Shown: positions 1-12,873, numbered from the stretch's first letter. The stretch: 64,000 nt of DNA from Thunnus maccoyii (GCF_910596095.1 NC_056538.1:21686501-21750500), one strand, 5' to 3'. Numbers and translations are program-made. Notes: generated by a model from the sequence alone, not told the origin.

Positions 1-285
1 ACAAAGCGATGTCCATAAAGTTTGGTCCGAGTTTGGTGTGAAAGAACTTGACTGGCCTGCACAGAGCCCTGACCTCAATCCCATCCATCACCTTTGCCTT
101 ATTGCCCAAGTTCAGTGCTCAACCTCACTAATGCCTATGTGGCTGAGTGAGAGCAAATCCCTGCAGCCAGGTTTCAAAATCTTATGGAGGGCTTTCCTGG
201 AAGATGAATGTCCATGTTTTGGAGTGAGATGTTCAACAGTCATACAGAGGTGTAATGTCTGGGTAAATTTAGGCCATGTTGAGTA
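1..285 (+). mobile_element. Tc1/mariner-like DNA transposon, 3' end fragment
   Basis: A frame from about 38 reads ELDWPAQSPDLNPIHH, which matches the signature around the second catalytic Asp of Tc1-type transposases (DWPAQSPDLNPIE.LW). The following bases resemble the 3' coding end and terminal region of fish Tc1-like elements, including the stretch ending near 285 that matches the usual 'tttggccatgt' type terminus. The window edge cuts the 5' part, and the frame is interrupted after the signature, so this is a dead copy. The exact subfamily cannot be given without a library search. Confidence 0.75.
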
Positions 286-2680
286 AATGGATAGATCATC
301 ACAAATATGCTAATGGCCTGTGACGTGGAAAACAAGATACAACATGGGGAGAACATGCAAACACCACACCGAAAAACCACAGGTTTTGGCTCTTTCTTCT
401 TTTTTGATCTTTGATTGATCTTTTTGTTGTAAGGTGACTGTGATAACCACTGAATCATTGTGCTGACCTCTGTGATAAACTCTTACCTTTCAATTATAAG
501 TAATAATTGATTATTAATAATTGCCAGTCAACCCTGTTTGCACAGTTTTTGTGCTTCAAAATACAATTAAATCTCCTTTCTTTGAGAATTTGTGTGGAAA
601 CATATAAACCCAGAAAATATCTTATTACAATAGTCACCTATTTTGATAACTTATTATCAAAATTAATACTTGCTATTACTTGCAAAACCTTATGAAATGT
701 TTCACAACATTCATTTTTCATTGTTATTTATTATATAGTCTATTTACAAAAAGGTCTAACTTACTGGATGTCTTCTATCTACCACTGAGGACATCACATT
801 TGATTCTCCATCCCACATTTTAGAAACAAAAGCATAGAAACTCATTTTCTATGTCTTTCTTTCTTTATTGAAGTTTGCTGAGTTCAAAAGACAAATGGTC
901 GAATAGAGGTTACACAGTCTTGACAAAGGCTAATCAGATTATCCAGTAGAGACATTAAAGAGATCATGATGCAACAGCCCCGAAGGGAAATTTCCAAAGT
1001 AAGCGGGGAGGAGAGCTGTGGAGGCAGGCAAGAGACACTGTGAACTCCAGAGGGAGTTTCTCAGCTTGTTAGAGTGCTTGTGAGTTGAAAGAGCCTAAGG
1101 TGTAAATCATGGTCAGGCCTGAGGCGCCAGCACTTCATCACAAGTGTTCCTACAAAAGCAACTCCCGGATGGCAGACCCTCTAGAGAGCTTTAAAGTGTT
1201 TCATAAAGTGACAGGCATCTCTACAAACACACAAACAACAATTCCTTTTTAATTACGGAGGGCCTAAGAGGCATATCAGCTGACTATTATACATCCCTTT
1301 GCCTGGAAAATAACAATAACACCAAATTAAATATCACATGGCTCAGTGCTTTGCTAAATCAGGTGTAATGAATTGTTTATTTTGATCAGTTGTCAAAAGT
1401 GTAACTTTAATTCCCTTATCCATATGCAAACTTCTTTAAAATAATGTGACATAAAAATAGTAAAATAATAGTGAATAATAAATCTTATTTTACAAACACA
1501 GCTTTTATAATTTAAATAATAAGATTTTAATGGTTAGAACAATTAATCTTTGGAAGACAATAAAAAAAAAGGAAAGAACAGAATGTAAGGCAGAAATTAA
1601 AGAAATAGCAGTCCTCATAGTTTTAAAATGGCTGATTTTTTTTTTTTTACACTATTTTGTATATTAGTCAACACAATAAATATCACACACATCTACTTAC
1701 CACATTAAAGTGTATTGAATAAAGTAATAGATGCTACAACCTTGTAAACCTGTTTCTTATTACATATTGAAGAAATTGCAAATCTTTTTTAGGTTTATCC
1801 TTTCTTTCCGGTGAGGAAGTCTATGTTAGTCCTCACCTTTAGTGTGTGTTCAGTCAACACAAGTTAGTTTCATAACTGAGATTTGTTAGTTTTCAAATAC
1901 AGTAGGTCCTACGATTTCTAACCATAGTAGGCAAGCTTTTTAAGAAATATTTGTATAGTGTTGGAGGGGGGCATTAAAGAAATCCATAAGAATATGTGCA
2001 TCAAAAACATAAGAGTACAATTACAAACTATAAAAATATATGAATACATTTTTTTATTTATTATTTTATATTTTGTTTTGCTTTTATCACTTTGTCTTTA
2101 ATATTTTCAAAAAGCATGAGTACCTGAATATTTTTATGAAGAACATGTGCAAAATTAACATAGCATTGGAGCTATGACTTACAGCAGAAATCATTATTAT
2201 TATTTTTGTAACACTTCTGTCAAAAATGTCCATAATTTCAAAGCTGTAAAATACTGATATGCGAGTGATAGAAGGAGAAGCTAAATGTGAAATTTGAACT
2301 GAGTTTCTGGCTGAAAGTATTAGAAAGTTTTAATCACCACATGCTGCAGCCTAAAAAGGATGCAGGGCCTTACTGGCTGGGTTTGACTAAACAGTCAATA
2401 CCTGACCTGAAATTGCTTTTGATGTCTAACACTGTACTGTGGAAAAAAACACAGGAAGTGAGTTTAATTTTCTGTAAATAAAAATAACGTGAATTTGTGA
2501 GATACAGAGTGACTCTATTTTAGCAGTTTTTATAAGCAAAAGCATCAAAGACCCCTCCTTGCTCTCATACTGTTTATTCTATGTTGTACAAAAGTAAGTA
2601 CACCCGCCATTATGCAATAATTTACAACATACAATAATTAAATGGCATGACCCAATCAAGATCGTCCTATCTCACTTATC
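286..2680. other. AT-rich intergenic spacer, no gene seen
   Basis: No V2R-like exon, RNA gene or clear repeat was recognised on either strand. The stretch has long A/T runs (for example near 1560 and 1635). The short open frames here (around 507-695 and 2287-2481) have no recognisable domain and AT-driven composition. Confidence 0.6.
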
Positions 2681-2682
2681 TC

Positions 2683-2735
2683 TGATTGGCTAGTAAGAGG
2701 CCATTGAGCCCTGCTGTCAGCTTAGATTATAAAAA
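2683..2735 (+). promoter_or_regulatory. Putative core promoter of gene A (inverted CCAAT plus TATA)
   Basis: GATTGGC at 2683-2689 (CCAAT on the opposite strand) is followed about 40 nt later by TATAAAAA at 2728-2735. The TATA lies about 60 nt before the ATG at 2795, a spacing repeated before several genes of this array. Confidence 0.4.
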
Positions 2736-2794
2736 TATTTAAGATCGCTTTGACCCCGACTTGGGTGGTTCTGCCCCATCCGGATCTGCATAGA

Positions 2795-5700
2795 ATGTCT
2801 CATGTGGTAATGGGGCTGGTTGTTGTGGGGCTCCTGTTGGCATTTGGAGCAGCAGAGGAGGAAGCTCCTGTCTGTCGGATACTGGGCAGTCCAGAGTTCC
2901 CTCTGCTGTCTAAAGAGGGAGATGTCACAATTGGGGGAGCCTTTTCCATCCACAGCAAAATCACACAACCATCTCTTTCCTTTACAGATAAGCCAACACA
3001 TCTCACATGTTCCAGGTAATTTGTTCACTGTATACCAAACACTCTGGTGATTTCTCATCATTTGCTCTGTCATAGTGAATACAAGTTTGTATTTTGCTCT
3101 TCTTTCTCAGTGTCAACCTCAGGGAGTTTCGATTTGCCCAGACTATGATCTTTGCTATTGAAGAGATCAACAGAAGTGATTTTCTTCTTCCAAATGTTTC
3201 TATCGGATATCGTATTTATGACAATTGTGGTTCAACATTATCCTCAGTGCGTGCGGTGATGGCATTGATGAATGGTGATGAATGGACTGTGGGAAAGAGT
3301 TGCTCTGGTCAATCAGCTGTTCATGCCATTATCGGGGAGTCTGAATCCTCTTCAACTATTGTGCTGTCACGCACTACTGGACCATTCAACATACCAGTGG
3401 TAAGAAGGCTATGAGTTTGTATAAATGTGTTTATTATATACAAACTCTCCTTATTCTGTCTCTCTCTTTCTCAGATCAGTCATTCAGCAACATGTGAGTG
3501 TTTGAGTAGCAGGAAGGAGTATCCGTCTTTCTTTCGAACCATTGCCAGTGACCTTTACCAAAGTCAGGCACTTGCTCAGCTGGTCAAGCACTTTGGCTGG
3601 ACCTGGGTGGGAGCAGTCAACAGCGATAGTGACTATGGCAACAACGGCATGGCCATTTTTCTTGCTGCAGCCCAGGAGGAAGGAGTGTGTGTGGAGTACA
3701 CAGAGAAATTCCACAGAGCAGAGCCAGAAAAACTGATGAAAGTTGTAGAAGTGATCCGTAAGAGCTCAGCTCAGGTTATTGTTGGTTTTCTGGCCCATGT
3801 TGAAATGAACAACCTTCTAGAGCAGCTGAGTCTGCACAACATCACAGGTCGGCAGTTCATTGGTGTGGAGGCCTGGATCACTGCTGACAGCCTTGTGACT
3901 CCCACTAGCTTTAGTGTGCTGGGAGGTTCTCTGGGCTTTGCTGTGCAAAAGGCAAATATCATCGGCCTGGATGATTTTTTGATCAAAGATTTCTGGGAGA
4001 CAGAGTTTAAGTGCAAGGAGACAAATAGGGGCAACATGGCATACACAGCAGCTTGCAAAGAAAACCAGGATCTAATTGAGTTTAAAGATTATGATGATGA
4101 TGTACAAGAGCTGAGATACTCCAGTAACATCTACAAAGCCATCTATGCTGTGGCCCATTCTCTGCACAGCATCCTAAAATGCTCAAACAGAAAGAGGTGT
4201 GATAAGACTGTTAAAGTTACACCCTTGCAGGTAAAATGAACTTTAAACTGTTTATTTCTTAGTGATGTAAAAAAAATACAGTATACTGACATAATTTCAC
4301 TGACTTTTAGGTAGTGGAGTCTCTAAAGCAGGTAAATTTTACCATTAAGAATGGGGACCAGGTGTGGTTTGACAGCACAGGAGCAGCTGTGGCCCGCTAT
4401 GAGGTGGTTAATTGGCAGCGTGGATCAGATGGCTCAGTTCAGTTTAAACCTGTCGGCTATTATGATGCCTCCCAACCTCCTGGACAGAAGTTTGTCCTCA
4501 AGACTGAAGACATAATGTGGCCTGGAGGAAACACAGAGGCAAATATTGTGATTTACATTAAAACATGGATTTACTTTGACAACATTTAAACTTAAATGAT
4601 TGTTTAGATAAATTAATGTCTTTCTCTCTTTGATTCAAAGTTGCCCGTGTCAGTGTGCAGTGAGAGCTGTCTTCCAGGGACTCATAAAGTTCTACAGAAA
4701 GGAAAGCCTGTCTGCTGCTACGACTGTAAACCATGTGCAGAGGGAGAAATCAGCAACACCACAGGTATCACAGACCTGAAATACAGCACAGTGCATACAA
4801 TGTTTGCTTACCACACTTTGTGTATAATGTTAAAGTTTGCTAATATACAGTCTCTTATTTATGTGTTCAGGGTGTAACTGATTAAATCACAATAAAAGTA
4901 ACAATATTTCTATTACAGATTCTAATGACTGCACAAAGTGTCCGGAAGAGTTTTGGTCCAATCAAAACAGAGATGCGTGTATACTGAAAAATGTTGAATT
5001 TCTCTCTTTCACTGAGATTATGGGCAAAGTACTTGTGTTTTTCACTTTGTTTGGGGTACTTCTTACTTTAATTGTGGCCATCCTATTCTTTATCTATGGG
5101 GACACTCCCTTAGTGAAGGCCAACAACTCTGAGCTGAGCTTCCTGCTGCTCTTCTCCTTGACTCTGTGTTTCCTGTGTTCTCTGACCTTCATAGGCAGGC
5201 CCTCTGAGTGGTCCTGCATGCTGCGCCACACAGCATTTGGGATCACTTTTGTCCTATGTATTTCTTGTATTCTTGGTAAAACAATTGTGGTGTTGATGGT
5301 CTTTAAAGCTACACTTCCAAGTAGTAATGTAATGAAATGGTTTGGGCCTATACAGCAAAGACTCAGTGTTCTGGCATTCACTCTCATACAGGTTTTAATT
5401 TGTATACTTTGGCTAACAATCAACCCTCCTTTTCCTTTCAAAAACACAAAACACTATAAGGAGAAGATTATTCTTGAGTGCGCCCTGGGATCCCCTGTGG
5501 GGTTCTGGGCTGTGTTAGGATACATAGGACTCTTAGCTATCTTATGTTTTGTGCTTGCCTTTTTGGCTCGAAAGTTGCCGGATAATTTCAATGAAGCCAA
5601 ATTTATCACCCTCAGCATGTTGATATTCTGTGCAGTCTGGATCACCTTTATCCCAGCATACGTCAGCTCTCCTGGAAAGTTTACTGTGGCAGTGGAGATA

Positions 5701-5823
5701 TTTGCTATGCTATCATCCAGTTATGGGATACTTTTCTGTATATTTGCACCAAAATGCTTTATTATTGTACTCAAACCTGAACTAAACACAAAAAAACATC
5801 TGATGAGGAAAACAAACAAATAA
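2795..5823 (+). CDS. Gene A: V2R/OlfC-like class C odorant receptor, 6 exons, 840 aa
   Basis: Putative chemosensory GPCR of the olfactory neuron membrane. Exons: 2795-3015, 3111-3399, 3475-4230, 4311-4538, 4641-4764, 4919-5823. The ATG at 2795 opens a hydrophobic signal peptide ([17 protein letters not shown]). The Venus flytrap domain runs to about residue 498, the cysteine-rich domain spans about 499-560 ([14 protein letters not shown]), and seven helices span about 573-825 with [13 protein letters not shown] and the class C tail NTKKHLM. Residues aligned with the mGluR1 amino-acid pocket are T176, D196, Y224 and E302. The motif before D196 is IASD, where all other genes of the array have PSD. 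Exon 3 is the shortest of the set because about 15 residues before DFW are absent. Intron 4 starts with GC (GAG|GCAAAT). An alternative GT donor nine bases on would add three residues in frame. A possible AATAAA lies at 6083. Its closest relative here is gene B (shared [14 protein letters not shown]). Confidence 0.93.
4539..4640 (+). other. Non-canonical GC-AG intron (intron 4 of gene A)
   Basis: Every other copy of this junction in the array has GT. Here the homologous position reads GAG|GCAAAT, and the next exon starts after CAAAG at 4641. GC donors are a known minor class, and the flanking bases fit their consensus. A weak GT donor at 4548 (ATT|GTGATT) is the alternative and keeps the frame. 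Confidence 0.65.
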
Positions 5824-6579
5824 ATTTAATTTAAAGACAATAACAGTGTATCTTTCACTTTTTTCTTTCACTGTTTGTGGCTAGGGCTGGATTTTTGCAT
5901 GATCCAAGCATACTGTTTTATTGCAACATAGATTTTAGCTTTATTTTTTCTAGAAAAAAACAATATATGTGTATTTTAAAAGTCAATTCAACATTGTGAA
6001 AATTGTCTTTTACATTAAGTTTTGTTGTGATAATTAAACTTTATTGAGTATCTTTGCAGGAACCACATTGTTTAAAACAACAAATAAAATAAAAAAAAAA
6101 CAATAACAAGATTTTAAAAAATGAATCCTTGATTTTGTATTTTTGGTCTCTTAAGTTTAATTTGCACTGTTCAGTAGTTCAGTAGTTATAGGCAAAAGTA
6201 CAGTGCCTTGTTGTCACACAAGCATAAAATGCACACATGTGGGTCAAAGGGCTCTGTCATTATAATACAATATTTGAAAAGAGCCTGAACTTGACATTAA
6301 CCTTTCCCACACACTGTTCTGGTGTCAGTGCCCCCAAGCATTGCTACAGGGAATGATACAGGGAAGTTTAACTGCAAGCCAGACTCCCCTTTTCAAGAAT
6401 ACCCTGTTCACACTCACACAGTTGAAATAGTCCACTAAACAGCTCCACTGGAGCAGATTAGGGGTTTTAAGGGCCTTTAAGTTTTTACTTATAATTTACT
6501 TGGCAGTCCATGCTATGTTTTAGTCAACATCAGGTGAAACCTCAGATTTACAAGGCTCAGCCATGCCTAGAGATCGGCC

Positions 6580-6700
6580 TATAGTTAGCATGCTTATGTT
6601 AGCATGCTTGCATGTTAACATGCAAGTAGGGAACCACTGGGTCCTAACTTTCTGGTGTTTAGCATAATATTTAACATGTTAGCATGCTGAAATTGAAGTT
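6580..6700. repeat. Palindromic TTAGCATGC-rich repeat, probable degraded MITE
   Basis: Alternating direct and inverted copies of TTAGCATGC and GCATGTTAACATGC occur within about 120 bases. This word pattern is common in fish non-autonomous transposons. Borders and family are not determined. Confidence 0.35.
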
Positions 6701-7432
6701 GCTCTTCAGTGCCAACAGCTAGAAATTTGATATGCGGTATATTGTAACTCTAATTAATTAAAATACTTTAAACATTACATCCTCTATGGATACTGTACAT
6801 ACAGTATGTAGTGTATATGTAACTCTATTGCTTAACTAGAACATCAGTATTGGACAGATTTTTGCTTTATACAATATCTGTACATGGCAACTTTGTTATG
6901 GTTAGGGTCACAGAAAAACTATGGTAATAGCAAATAAATGACAGTTAAGGTATGGTTAGGGTGAGGCAAATAAAACAATTGGTTGAGGTATGGGAAGGGT
7001 TGTGCTGTGGATGTGCTTATAAAAATACACATGGCTGGGCAGTCATGGGGAATTGAGGGGTTTAGTTGATACTGATCCACTACAAACTGTCTTTTAATAC
7101 ACTGCACCAAAACAATTCATGCAACTTATTCTGAAGCCACACTCTTCATATCCACTTCTGTCAAAGGCTTTGATCATATGAAGATCAAGTGCAGTGTCAG
7201 GGCAGTACACTCTCATGTATTCTTGTAGCGAAAATAGGACATGAAATGTTTTCATCTGCATAAGTCATGCTTGTATGTCTGTTTCCATCATCAAAATAAT
7301 TTCTATTCTGTTTGGTATTTGGGTTTGAAACTTTCTAACTGTACTGACCCAATCAAACATTGCTCAGAAGTTCTAATTAAATTTTAAGTTCAACAGTTAT
7401 TATTGTAAAATTATTTTAACTTCAACTCATAC

Positions 7433-7530
7433 ACCTGATGAAGGTGGAAGAGACCAAAACATTGTGAACAAATAAATATTCCAGCAATAAGCCAGACAGT
7501 GTGCAGGAGTTTTTCCTAATTTTTGTTCAA
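7433..7530 (+). repeat. Hammerhead-ribozyme-like motif of a retroelement terminus (degraded)
   Basis: CTGATGA at 7435-7441 is followed by AGGT...ACC, which could form a short stem II, and then AAAAC at 7456-7460 where an active core has GAAAC. Sequences of the form ACCTGATGAAGG...GAAAC are known from Penelope-like elements and retrozymes, which carry hammerhead ribozymes. The changed core base argues that this copy is inactive. Confidence 0.35.
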
Positions 7531-8036
7531 GGTGTGCTTTCCTCTGACACACTTGTCGCATATTCAAGCATGCAGTCTTTTTTCAAATTTTTGTAAAATA
7601 ATTTTAAGAGTTATACAAGTATACAATTGATACACTACCTCCACTTTGGGGTCACATATTTGTCTGAATAACAATTATTTCAAATATCTTTCTGCAAATC
7701 CTTGCAATTATTGAGTTTGACTTCCAGCTTTTTTTCTCTATTTTCCCTTTTTCGCTGTTGTACATTTGGTATAACATATTTGCCACATTAAGAAAAAAAA
7801 AGAGAAAAATCTCTCACTGCTATACAGACAGCAACAAAAATATGTTTAAATGCTATGTATGTGTATATATTTCCCTTAGTTGCATCTTCCTACTATTTCA
7901 TTCACAACTTACAGTAATAATGACATAATGGTCTGAAAAATAGAAAATACCATCTCACATGAAAAACAGCCAGCTGGTCTGATGTCATCACGCTGTGATT
8001 TGATAGGAGGACCTCAATCATCATCATCTGCAGTTG

Positions 8037-8043
8037 CATAAAG
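8037..8043 (+). promoter_or_regulatory. Weak TATA-like box of gene B
   Basis: CATAAAG lies about 95 nt before the ATG at 8136. It is weaker than the TATA boxes of the neighbouring genes, and no better candidate is seen nearby. Confidence 0.2.
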
Positions 8044-8135
8044 TTCTGTCCGTTAAAGGAGACACACGTTTTGGTCAGTGATAAGAGAACTCATCACATT
8101 ACAACTACAAGTTTGTGTGTGCCTGTTTGTACCAG

Positions 8136-11100
8136 ATGTGTGATTGTGTTTATGTAATGTTACTGTTTGTGTTTTTTATAGGAGCCGTAGGAGCCGAGGA
8201 AGACACTGCGGCCTGTAAGATGCTAGGGAGCCCAGAGTTTCCTCTGTTATCTAAGGAGGGAGATATCACTATTGGAGGAGCTTTCTCCATCCATAGCCAA
8301 ATCTCAGATCCTCCGCTCTCCTTCACAGATACTCCAGAACCTCTCATATGCTCCAGGTACTGTTTGTTGTCTCCTCTTACCTGTGTTAGTATTCTGAACT
8401 GAAGAAAAGTCACATAAAGTCTGAAAACTGTTTGTGAAAATCTTACTTTTTTCAGGATAAATTTCAGAGAATTTCTTTTTGCCCAAACAATGATTTTTAC
8501 CATCGAGGAGATCAACAATAGCAGCTCTTTGCTGCCTAATGTCTCACTTGGCTATAAGGTGTTTGACAGCTGTAGTTCAACAATGGCTTCAACGCGTGCA
8601 GTAATGAGTCTAATGAATAGAGAGGAAAGGACTTTGAGGAAAACATGCTCCAGCCAGACACCTGTTCATGCCATTATTGCAGCCTCGGAGTCCTCATTAA
8701 CCACTGTGATGCTACAAATTTCAGGGGTTTTCCAAATACCAATGGTAAATATTTGTGTTCCTATTTGACTGTTTTCCCCATGTTCCTTTTTCTAAAAGGC
8801 TTGATCATACTTTATTTGGACACTCAGAGCTAATAATCAACTTAGACTAAATTCTGGTAATATTATGGTTGATTTTAGGGCTATCTCATCTCATTAAGAT
8901 TGCCAGGGTTCATATAGATGCAGCAGACTGAGCCAAAAGTCAGATGTTGCATCAACATTTATTTGTCATTTACTGTAATACTTGACTGTCAGTCTTGGAC
9001 CACTGCAGTGTTATTAATATGTTTTTTTTTTCCCACCTATTATTTTCTATTAGATCAGCCACTTTGCCACTTGTGCATGTCTAAGTAACAGAAATGAATA
9101 CCCCTCCTTCTTCAGAACCATCCCCAGTGACTACTACCAGAGCAGAGCCTTAGCAAAACTGGTAAAGCACTTTGGCTGGACCTGGATTGGGGCAATCAGA
9201 AGTGACAATGACTATGGTAACAATGGCATGGCAACATTTATCACAGCTGCACGGCAGCAGGGGGTCTGTATTGAGTATTCAGAAGTCATTTCAAGGACTG
9301 ACCGAAGTGAGCACATTGCCAAGGTTGTCAGAGTGATCCGTAGTGGCAGTGCTCGGGTTTTAGTTGCCTTCATTTCCCAGGGTGAGATGGACCTTCTACT
9401 TGAGGAAGCTCTGAACCAGAACTTGACTGGGCTGCAGTGGGTGGGCAGTGAGTCCTGGATAACAGCAGGATATCTGGCCATCAAGAGGTACTCTGGCATC
9501 CTGGCAGGGTCTCTTGGCTTCACTATCAGAAAGGGAAAGATCCCAGGCCTGCTAGATTTTCTTTTGCAGGTTAACCCAAGTCAGAATCCTCAAAATAACC
9601 TCCTCAAAGAGTTCTGGGAAGCCACCTTTGGCTGCAGTTTTCAATCCAGTATGCATGGTCAGCCACAGTGCTCTGGCTCTGAGAAACTAGAGAATATTAA
9701 TAATCCTTTCACTGATGTGTCAGAGCTAAGGATATCTCACAATGTGTATAAGGCTGTGTATGCTGTGGCTCATGCTATGCATAACATGTTAAAATGCACA
9801 CAAAGTGGTGAAAATGTGAACCAGTCCTGTATATGGAGAGACGATTTAAAGCCAAAAGAGGTCAGAGGTCACCTTCATGAGTAATGTCATTAATATGAAT
9901 TCATAAACAACCCATGTACTAGTATAGTAAGTCATTCACCACTATTCTCTATTGGCAGGTTGTGAAATATCTACAAGGTGTGAATTTCACCCTTCAGTCA
10001 GGAGAAAGCATACACTTTGATGAGAATGGAGACCCTGTAGCGACTTATGAGCTGGTGAACTGGCAGAAAAACCAAGCAGGAAATACTGTGTTTGTGGCTG
10101 TAGGGAGCTACGATGCTTCACTACCAAAAGAAAAGCAGTTTACCATGAGCAAAATAAACATAACATGGGCTAATGACTCCTTGAAGGTATCAGTCCTGTT
10201 AAATTAATTATGTCTAGAATATTTATATATTGGAAGTTGATTAGTGTTTTTCTTTTGATCTAAGTAGATTCAGACATAGATATGTTAATAAACTTCAGCT
10301 GGCTGACAAATAACTCTCTCTTGAAAATTAATAAACAAAGTCTCTTAGTTTTACTTTCACATTGCTTGCTGTACATAAAATCAAGAATTTTAGAGTGATA
10401 ACTATTCCACAAACCATATCCAGTGTTACAAATTGGTCGATCAATATTGTTTAGGAGGTTATATGGAACTTGACAAGATTTTAAAGTAAATCTTAAAAAA
10501 TAAAAGTGATTTAATCATCACACCATGTCACACCTTCTATAAATTTGTGAAATACAAATATTCACACTGCTTTTTCACTATAACATGCCAGCTATGTTTC
10601 ACTTACAATACAGATTTATGTGTAAGATAATGGTAAGAAGCTTGAATTAACTTCCAACAAACAGCTTGAATTTGAAGTATATTCATATATTACAATGATG
10701 GAAATTTCACCCAGTCAATTTAATTAAGCGTTTAGATTGAAGGAGGAACAGTCTGTGAGTATTAATGAGCTGTGGTGTTGTTACAGAGGCCTCAGTCTGT
10801 GTGCAGTGAAAGCTGTCTGCCAGGTTTCCGCCAGGCAGTTATTAAAGGCAAACCCATCTGCTGTTTCTCCTGCATCGCCTGTGCTGCCGGAGAGATCACC
10901 AACTCCACCAGTGAGAAGAAGCTTTTTTTCAAATACAGTCATTCATTATACATTGCTACAGAATCAGTGTTTTCCAGTATTACACATATAAGTCACTAAA
11001 TACAGCTGGTGCTTATTTTAATATGACCTCTGTCATAACTTGCAGCTCACGGCATGACCAAATTTCAGTGTTTTGTGTTTTCCATTCAGATTCTGCAGAG

Positions 11101-12003
11101 TGTTCACGATGCTCACTGGAGTACTGGTCAAATAAAGATCACAGCCAGTGTGTTCCAAAGGTGATCGAGTTCTTATCTTATGGCGAAACCATGGGGGCCC
11201 TCCTTGCTGTTTTCTCATTGTTCGGAGCGAGTTTAACATTGGTGGTGTCATGTGTCTTCTTTCGGTTTCGTCACACACCTCTTGTCAAAGCCAGTAACTC
11301 TGAGCTGAGCTTCCTGCTGCTCTTCTCCCTGACTCTGTGTTTCCTGTGTTCTCTGACTTTCATAGGCCGGCCCACTAAGTGGTCCTGCATGCTGCGCCAC
11401 ACTGCGTTCGGCATCGCATTTGCCTTGTGCATGTCTTGTATCTTGGCTAAAACCATAGCAGTGGTGATGGCCTTTAAGGCTAAAAGGCCAGCAAACACAG
11501 TCCCTCAGTGTTCTGCTCCGCTTCAGAGAACAAGTGTTCTTAGCTGTACTTTACTTCAGGTGTTCGTTTGTGTGCTGTGGTTAGCTCTTGCCCCTCCATT
11601 CCCTTACAAAAATACTGCTCATGCTACAGAAAAGATTATTCTTGAGTGTGATTTAGGTTCACCTATAGGGTTCTGGGCTGTGCTGGGGTATATAGGACTC
11701 TTGGCTGCGCTATGCTTCATCCTTGCTTTTCTGGCTCGAAAGCTGCCTGATAATTTCAATGAAGCCAAATTTATTACCTTCAGCATGTTGATATTCTGTG
11801 CAGTCTGGGTCACATTTATCCCAGCATATGTCAGCTCTCCTGGGAAGTTCACTGTAGCTGTGGAGATATTTGCTATTCTGGCTTCTAGCTTTGGGTTACT
11901 TTTCTGTATATTTGCTCCAAAATGTTATATTTTACTATTGAAACCAGAGAGAAATACTAAAAAACATATGATGGGGAGAAACAAGAGCACTATGAATGAG
12001 TAA
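8136..12003 (+). CDS. Gene B: V2R/OlfC-like class C odorant receptor, 6 exons, 860 aa
   Basis: Putative amino-acid-type odorant receptor of the cell membrane. Exons: 8136-8356, 8456-8744, 9054-9860, 9959-10186, 10787-10910, 11090-12003. The ATG at 8136 gives a signal peptide ending near IGAVGAEE; the ATG at 8157 is an alternative. The flytrap domain runs to about residue 515, the cysteine-rich domain spans about 516-575 ([17 protein letters not shown]), and the seven helices span about 590-845. Pocket-aligned residues are T176, D196, Y224 and Glu in VGSESW. Exon 5 starts RPQS where the others have VP.S, and its donor CCA|GTGAGA makes the joint codon AAT. TM3 and TM4 are more diverged than in its neighbours ([38 protein letters not shown]). 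AATAAA lies at 12073-12078, about 70 nt after the stop. Intron 4 is long (600 nt) with nothing recognisable in it. Confidence 0.93.
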
Positions 12004-12730
12004 GCTTTATATAAGAATAGTAACACTAAAATGCCTGCAATGTTATTTTTCATTAAACAGTAAGTAGGTTCCAATAAATGCATTTAAGAGATTTTTTTCT
12101 GGCCCTTTAGACATGTAGATGATATGTAGCATTGTGTTTTTTAATCAGATATTTGTTATCCTCATATCCTTATGAGCAATAATTCCCTGAGCATTAAATC
12201 ATTAAAAAGCCATCCATGAACTGAATGAAAATATTCTCAGCTGTACCAAATTACATGGCATACATGCCTCAAAGAGTACTACTTAAACTAATACATTGTA
12301 TTACATTGATAATACACTGCATTGCAGGAAAACTCAAATGCATTGATTAAAAATCAGCATCTGTCTCTTTGAGATATGGTGTAAGTTAGACTATTTTCCG
12401 CAGAATGCTTTCTTAGTGACACATTTGATGTGAAAAATAAAGGTCAGCTTGTTGTTTAAAGTGAGAATTTTTTAAGCTTCATTTGAGCAATGGGATTGTT
12501 TTTATGGTGAGGAGAAAATAGAAACATTTTGGTCTTCATTAAGCTTGAAATTAAAAGTAAAATTGTAATCAAAAACTTAAATAAAATATAAAGCTCTGGT
12601 ATCCCCAAAGACATGCTCAGGTTTCTGAAATTATTATTGTAAGGAATAGGTTATGCTAAAAAAAGATGACATAGAAATGGAGCAGGCCCACTTATAGGTC
12701 CATCCATCTGTCAATCACACCACAAGCTCT
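12004..12730. other. Intergenic spacer between genes B and C
   Basis: AT-rich sequence containing the 3' UTR of gene B. No further gene or repeat was recognised. Confidence 0.5.
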
Positions 12731-12733
12731 GTC

Positions 12734-12819
12734 ATTGGTGGAGAAAAACTCAATATTCAGACATGTTTCACCCAAGCTCCTGTGGCTTTGTGACAGTTGA
12801 AAGAAAAAACCCTATAAAA
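12734..12819 (+). promoter_or_regulatory. Putative core promoter of gene C (inverted CCAAT plus TATA)
   Basis: ATTGG at 12734-12738 and TATAAAA at 12813-12819. The TATA lies 61 nt before the ATG at 12874. Confidence 0.45.
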
Positions 12820-12873
12820 TGCCCAGAGTTGAGGGGTTTCGTCTTTGGGTAGTAGGTATTGAGGTGAGCAACT

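Larger units (their letters stand above)
5824..8030. other. Intergenic spacer between genes A and B
   Basis: AT-rich. It holds a 3' UTR-like stretch of gene A, a stretch at about 6490-6760 with repeated TTAGCATGC/GCATGTTAACATGC words typical of an old fish interspersed repeat, a GGTTAGGG-containing stretch near 6950, and a Penelope-like/hammerhead-like motif near 7435. No gene was recognised on either strand. Confidence 0.55.

Noticed and set aside
5094-5447. Long antisense open frames opposite exon 6 in most genes (also 15424-15777, 23599-23874, 28945-29220, 63097-63468)
   Set aside because: They recur only because the sense strand is conserved. No start context, domain or exon structure supports them.
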